A model generated the notes under the pieces. The model saw only the letters and a list, made by a program, of their open reading frames with translations. It was not told where the DNA came from and ran no database searches. The position numbers were made by a program, and so were the translations under genes. A stretch of 8,923 nt of DNA from positions 1 through 8,923 of the forward strand of contig JACMPN010000160.1 in assembly GCA_014377495.1 (NCBI GenBank), read 5' to 3'. Shown piece by piece: positions 5,546-8,923 of the stretch. The stretch's first letter is position 1, and each line of letters starts with the position of its first letter. This stretch comes from Candidatus Sericytochromatia bacterium (GTDB lineage: Bacteria > Cyanobacteriota > Sericytochromatia > JACMPN01).

Positions 5546-7777
5546 TTACTGGCCACCCTGGCGCTCGAAGTAAATGTCGGCGCTGTCGCTGAGGTGGGCC
5601 AGGGCAACGAGAAACTCCTGTGGCGGGATGGACGTCTGATCCAGCAGATCTCGCACAGTCCGCTGGTTGTCCACACACGCGATGACTTCGGCCAACTCCA
5701 CCCGGTAATCGCTGTCGGTCTTGCTCGGATCGAGCCTGACGGGAACGGCGTCCCAGGGGGCGGTCCGTACCGCCTGACGCCAGGGTCCGGCCTGTTCCAG
5801 GGCCTGGATGAGCATCGTCACGCCGCCCCCGGCCGGAGGCGGGGTGGTTGCGGCGGCGCCCGCCGTCCAGGTGAGCGTCGGCAGGTCCCACGACAGCAGG
5901 AAGCCCAAGGCATCCAGACCGGTCAGGCCGCGGAGACTGGCCTGGACAGACACGATGCGGCCCTGGACAAGGTGGATGCTGCCGCTGAGGGATGGCCCCT
6001 GGTCCAGGGTCAGGATCCCGCTGGCGCCCAGACTAAGGGCATGGGACAGGCTGGCATCCAGGGTCCGCGCCTGCAGATGGTCAATCCAGTCGGCATCGCC
6101 CGACAGGTGCGCCAGCCGGTGCACGCTGTCGGCTAGGTGGCGGTGACGGTCCGAGGCCATGGCCAGCATTTCGGCCATCTGGACCACGGGAGCCCCCTGC
6201 AGGACCAGGTCCTCGACCAGGCGCAGCTTGGCCAGGGTGAGCTGGGCGATCACGGCGTTGGCGCTCAGGTAGACCACCCCCATCAGGTCGCCGGCGGCGA
6301 CGATCGGGGCGCAGATCGCCGTGATCAGCGAAAAGCCGATCACACTGGCCCCCGTGTCCTCGGTGCCACCCACCTGCAGCGAGCCACGGCGCTGGCTCAT
6401 CACGCCCTTCACGAACGGGCGGTCCACCTCCACGGTGGCCGCCGTCCCGGCCGCGTCCAGACTGACGATCGGACGCATGTCCCCGCTGACCAGGATCGCA
6501 CCCCGCTCCGCCCCGGTCGCCAGCAGACAGCGCATCAGCAGCTGCCGCATCGCCGCCTGGTTCGAGTCGGCCGTGGCCATTTCCCGGGCCAGGGACGACA
6601 GGTGCACGGCATTGTCGGCGATCTGACGCAGGTGGGCCACCTCCGCCACGTGTTGCAGCTGGGAGCCCCAGGCCCGCAACTCGGCCTGCCAGGTCGCGAC
6701 GTCCGGTCCCGGTGCGGCCAGGGGGACCACGGCCAGGATGCCGGCGGCCGGCTCGGCGGGATCCAGCGGCAGGGCCATCCACCGCCCCGCCTCCGTCCAG
6801 CCGGCGATGGCCGGGGCGGCGGCGACCTGTTCAGCCAGGACTGCGACGGTCGCATCGTCACTGCCGGCCTGGGAGGCCTCCCCGTGCCGGCGGATGACGA
6901 CGGCCAATTCGTGGACCGTCTCGCGGAACCGCTGCCGCAGCGTGGCGACCGCCGTCGTCAGGTCCGGGCTGTGCCAGAGGGCCGGCAGCTCCGTCGACGG
7001 GGCCGCCGGGGCCCCGGCCGGCAGGTCGCCGTCATGCGGTCCGCCGGCGACCAGGATCACCACCGCCGTGACGTTGTCCGTGCTGCCGGCCGTCAACGCC
7101 GCCTGGGTCAGCGCCGTGGCGATCGCTGTCGGATCGTTGCCGTCCCCCATCAGGGCGGTGATCCGCTCATCGCCCAGCGGCTGATAGACCCCGTCACTCA
7201 TCAGCGCCAGGCGATCGCCGGCTTCGAGGGTCACCTCGTGGAAGTCCAGCTTGGGGGTGCCCTCCTTGCCGAGGCAGCGCATCAGGGTGTTGCGCCCCGG
7301 GTGGGTGGCATACTGGGCCATGGTGATCTGTTTGAGCTTCAGCAACTGCCAGGCCAGGTTGTGGTCTTCGGTCAGCAGCTCCAGCTGGGCGCCGCGCTGA
7401 CGGTAGAGCCGGGCATCACCGATATGCCAGAATCGCAGCCGATCGGCAGCAAGCAGGGCGACGGTCGCCGTCGATCCCATGCCCTTCTTCGTAGGGTCCG
7501 CCAGGAACGTGGCGATGATCTTGCGGTTGGCCTTGGCGAGGGCGGCTTCGACGGCGGCAGCCTCGGCACTGCCGTCAGCGACCATTTCGGTCAGGCACTC
7601 GGTCACCAGACCGCTGCCGACATCGCCCCGGTCAGGCCCACCGATGCCGTCACACACGGCAAACATTCCCCGTGCATCCAGGGCGACGAGGGAGTCCTCG
7701 TTGGCCGCCCGCAAACCGGCAGCGGTCGCAAAGCCGCTGTGAACGTGGTATTTTGGCCCGACGGCGGCGACAGTCAC
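5546..7777 (-). CDS. PP2C-family Ser/Thr phosphatase with GAF and DUF4388-like domains
   Basis: A 743-residue soluble multidomain signalling protein. Residues about 10-245 form a PPM/PP2C phosphatase with all the metal-site motifs: NED (26-28), VCDGIGG (Asp43), GMGSTATV (99-106), GDARLY (Asp121), TEDHN (136-140), MSDG (Asp195) and STDNVT (Asp234-Asn235). The family removes phosphate from Ser/Thr using two Mn or Mg ions. Residues 250-380 are a linker with a possible degenerate GAF-like fold. Residues about 385-530 look like a GAF sensory domain (core ICAPIVAAGDLMGVVYLSA). Residues about 575-740 match the pattern of DUF4388 (GSIHLVQGRIVSVQ, then GLDALGFLLSWD and NQRTVRDLLDQTS), interrupted by a TTPPPAGGG linker. 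The GTG start at 7775-7777 is chosen over an in-frame ATG 24 codons upstream because GGAG precedes it by seven bases and the PP2C fold starts soon after. It heads a likely operon with the RND gene and is divergent from a paralogue. Confidence 0.92.
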   Translation of the reverse strand: MTVAAVGPKYHVHSGFATAAGLRAANEDSLVALDARGMFAVCDGIGGPDRGDVGSGLVTECLTEMVADGSAEAAAVEAALAKANRKIIATFLADPTKKGMGSTATVALLAADRLRFWHIGDARLYRQRGAQLELLTEDHNLAWQLLKLKQITMAQYATHPGRNTLMRCLGKEGTPKLDFHEVTLEAGDRLALMSDGVYQPLGDERITALMGDGNDPTAIATALTQAALTAGSTDNVTAVVILVAGGPHDGDLPAGAPAAPSTELPALWHSPDLTTAVATLRQRFRETVHELAVVIRRHGEASQAGSDDATVAVLAEQVAAAPAIAGWTEAGRWMALPLDPAEPAAGILAVVPLAAPGPDVATWQAELRAWGSQLQHVAEVAHLRQIADNAVHLSSLAREMATADSNQAAMRQLLMRCLLATGAERGAILVSGDMRPIVSLDAAGTAATVEVDRPFVKGVMSQRRGSLQVGGTEDTGASVIGFSLITAICAPIVAAGDLMGVVYLSANAVIAQLTLAKLRLVEDLVLQGAPVVQMAEMLAMASDRHRHLADSVHRLAHLSGDADWIDHLQARTLDASLSHALSLGASGILTLDQGPSLSGSIHLVQGRIVSVQASLRGLTGLDALGFLLSWDLPTLTWTAGAAATTPPPAGGGVTMLIQALEQAGPWRQAVRTAPWDAVPVRLDPSKTDSDYRVELAEVIACVDNQRTVRDLLDQTSIPPQEFLVALAHLSDSADIYFERQGGQ

Positions 7778-7864
7778 GGGGTTTCTCCAAGGACGGGTGT
7801 GGGGATGGGCCGGACCGGCAAAATGTGGGCGAATCCAGACCAAATTCATTGACAGAAAAGAAGT
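7778..7864. promoter_or_regulatory. Divergent intergenic control region between the two PP2C-GAF genes
   Basis: This 87-bp gap must carry, or overlap with, the promoters of both phosphatase genes. A short palindrome GCCGG-A-CCGGC lies at 7809-7819, between the start codons. The side near 7840-7864 is AT-richer. I see no convincing sigma-70 box pair for either direction; a TTGACA at 7849-7854 is too close to the + strand ATG to serve that gene. The shared space would allow coordinated or mutually exclusive expression, which is inference from layout. Confidence 0.5.
7785..7788 (-). promoter_or_regulatory. Shine-Dalgarno deciding the GTG start of the PP2C-GAF-DUF4388 gene
   Basis: GGAG on the minus strand stands seven bases before the GTG at 7775-7777. 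The alternative in-frame ATG at 7847-7849 has no purine-rich site before it and would leave only 15 bp between the two divergent genes. Confidence 0.65.
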
Positions 7865-8923
7865 ATGATGCAGAACCTGTTCGCCATCAACTCGACGTCC
7901 GAATGCGGCCTGCGGCCGGTCAACGAGGATGCTGTCTGGTCGGACGCCGTCGCCGGGTGGGTGGCCGTCATCGATGGCATCGGCGGGCCCGGCAAAGGGG
8001 ATCTGGCGGGGGGCTTCGTCTGTGCGTCCCTGGCCCGGGCCGTGGCCCAGGAAGGACCGATTGCCGACCGGGTCGAAGACGCCCTGCGTGAGGCCAATCA
8101 GGCCATGCTGGCCCGACCCTTAAGCAACCCCACCCTCAAGGGCCTCGGTGCCTCCGTCACCGTCGTCGTCCTCGACGGGAGCAAGCTCCTGGTCTGGCAT
8201 GCCGGTGACACCCGCCTGTATGCCGTCCGGCAGGGCAAGAGCCAGCTCCTCACCGAAGACCACAACCTGGCGGCATTCCTCGTCAAGCAACGGCAGATCA
8301 CGCCCGAGCAGGCCACCACCCACCCGGGCCGGCATACGCTGCTGCGCAGTCTCGGCAAGGACGCCAACCTCAAGCTGGACACGACGGAGTTCCAGGTCCA
8401 GACCGGCGACCGTTTCGTCTTGGCGTCCGACGGATGTTACGTAGACTGCCCGGAGGCCGACTGGGACGAGCAGATGCGGGCCAGGATGCGCCTCTGCGAT
8501 GCCGAGGCCCTGGTCCGCGGGGCGCTCGACAACGGCAGTCAGGACAACGCCACGGCGATCGTCGTCGACATGGTCGAACCGCTGGCGGATGACCGCCGGC
8601 GGGCGGCCAACTATTTTCCGAAGATCGAGCGGCTCGAGGTCTTCCTCGAGTTCAGCAACGAGGCGATCAAGTGCGTCACGGTCGCCCACCTGTATGAGCT
8701 GCTTCTGCAGTACACCTTGCGCATCTCCAACACGGAGCGGGCTCTGGTGCTGACCCAGGCCGACAACGGGCAGCTGACGGCCATCACCGGCTTTGCGTTC
8801 ACGGCCGGCGCGCAAACCCTGAACGGCACCGGCTTTCAGCTGCTCGGGCCCACGGGCAACTTCGCGCAGCAGCGGGCCCGCGTGACGGTGCCGGCGGGCC
8901 TAAGCGGCGCGGCCCACGTGCAG
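7865..8923 (+). CDS. PP2C-family Ser/Thr phosphatase with GAF-like domain (3' partial)
   Basis: The frame is open from ATG 7865 to the window end (353 residues, no stop). A second ATG follows at once (7868), and only a weak purine stretch (AGAAAAGAAG) precedes, so either may be used. Residues about 5-237 are a PP2C domain with NED (20-22), VIDGIGG (Asp37), GDTRLY (Asp115), TEDHN (130-134), ASDG (Asp189) and SQDNAT (Asp227-Asn228), so both metal sites look intact. The usual G-S/T-T motif reads GLGASVTV. Residues from about 258 (KIERLEVFLEFSNEAI, then a helix and TERALVLTQ) look like the start of a GAF domain, which is cut off. Motifs and spacing closely follow the divergent neighbour, for example LLTEDHNLA and THPGRHTLLRSLGK, so the two are paralogues. 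Expected role: cytoplasmic Ser/Thr dephosphorylation under GAF control. Whether it also ends in a DUF4388-like domain cannot be seen. Confidence 0.93.
   Translation, partial: MMQNLFAINSTSECGLRPVNEDAVWSDAVAGWVAVIDGIGGPGKGDLAGGFVCASLARAVAQEGPIADRVEDALREANQAMLARPLSNPTLKGLGASVTVVVLDGSKLLVWHAGDTRLYAVRQGKSQLLTEDHNLAAFLVKQRQITPEQATTHPGRHTLLRSLGKDANLKLDTTEFQVQTGDRFVLASDGCYVDCPEADWDEQMRARMRLCDAEALVRGALDNGSQDNATAIVVDMVEPLADDRRRAANYFPKIERLEVFLEFSNEAIKCVTVAHLYELLLQYTLRISNTERALVLTQADNGQLTAITGFAFTAGAQTLNGTGFQLLGPTGNFAQQRARVTVPAGLSGAAHVQ

Noticed and set aside
5823..5842. A 20-bp imperfect GC palindrome
   Set aside because: It falls inside the PP2C-GAF-DUF4388 coding region and encodes a Pro/Gly linker; codon composition explains the symmetry.
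3584..6136. An 850-codon open frame on the + strand
   Set aside because: It lies antisense to the RND and PP2C genes, which share one reading frame, so a GC-rich shadow can run through both. Its translation is skewed to Gln, Gly, Arg, Asp and His without any domain, while the minus-strand frames carry complete families.
7778..7849. A longer PP2C protein starting at an ATG at 7847-7849
   Set aside because: No Shine-Dalgarno precedes it, the extra 24 residues look like translated spacer, and the GTG at 7775-7777 has a well-spaced GGAG.
6137..7852. A 571-codon open frame on the + strand
   Set aside because: A shadow antisense to the PP2C-GAF-DUF4388 gene, with the same skewed composition and no recognisable motif.
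7849..7869. TTGACA followed by TATGAT as a sigma-70 promoter
   Set aside because: The two boxes are only nine bases apart, and the second overlaps the start codon of the + strand PP2C gene.

Overview
The window is GC-rich bacterial DNA, densely coding, with no RNA genes, CRISPR array or insertion sequence that I can see. The organism looks like a diderm bacterium (an RND inner-membrane efflux permease and a small lipoprotein) that also carries a ClpC-type unfoldase with a UVR motif. That pairing fits Cyanobacteria and their non-photosynthetic relatives, or some other non-proteobacterial diderm phylum. The lineage is an inference and I do not fix it further.

Layout: (1) 1-1226, + strand, the C-terminal half of ClpC, closed by a strong hairpin terminator at 1241-1270. 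(2) 1377-1526, + strand, a 49-residue lipoprotein preceded by several short inverted repeats. (3) 1523-2272, - strand, an alpha/beta-hydrolase of the type II thioesterase family, whose stop overlaps the lipoprotein stop in the tetranucleotide CTAA. (4) 2273-2464, an intergenic stretch with a perfect 19-bp inverted repeat whose distal arm runs into the end of the next gene. (5) 2465-5506, - strand, a full-length HAE-1-type RND permease. (6) 5546-7777, - strand, a 743-residue PP2C phosphatase-GAF-DUF4388-like fusion only 39 bp upstream of the RND gene. (7) 7778-7864, an 87-bp divergent intergenic region. (8) 7865-8923, + strand, a second PP2C-GAF protein, paralogous to (6) and cut by the window end.

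How they may work together: the three - strand genes (phosphatase, RND permease, thioesterase) are codirectional, and the first two are close enough to be cotranscribed. The divergent PP2C-GAF pair is the most distinctive element. It looks like a signalling module in which two soluble Ser/Thr phosphatases with sensory GAF domains face each other across one short control region. No kinase, adaptor, outer-membrane channel or NRPS/PKS gene lies in view, so links between the phosphatases, the efflux pump and the thioesterase rest on gene order alone. ClpC is a housekeeping proteostasis gene and is insulated from the rest by its terminator.
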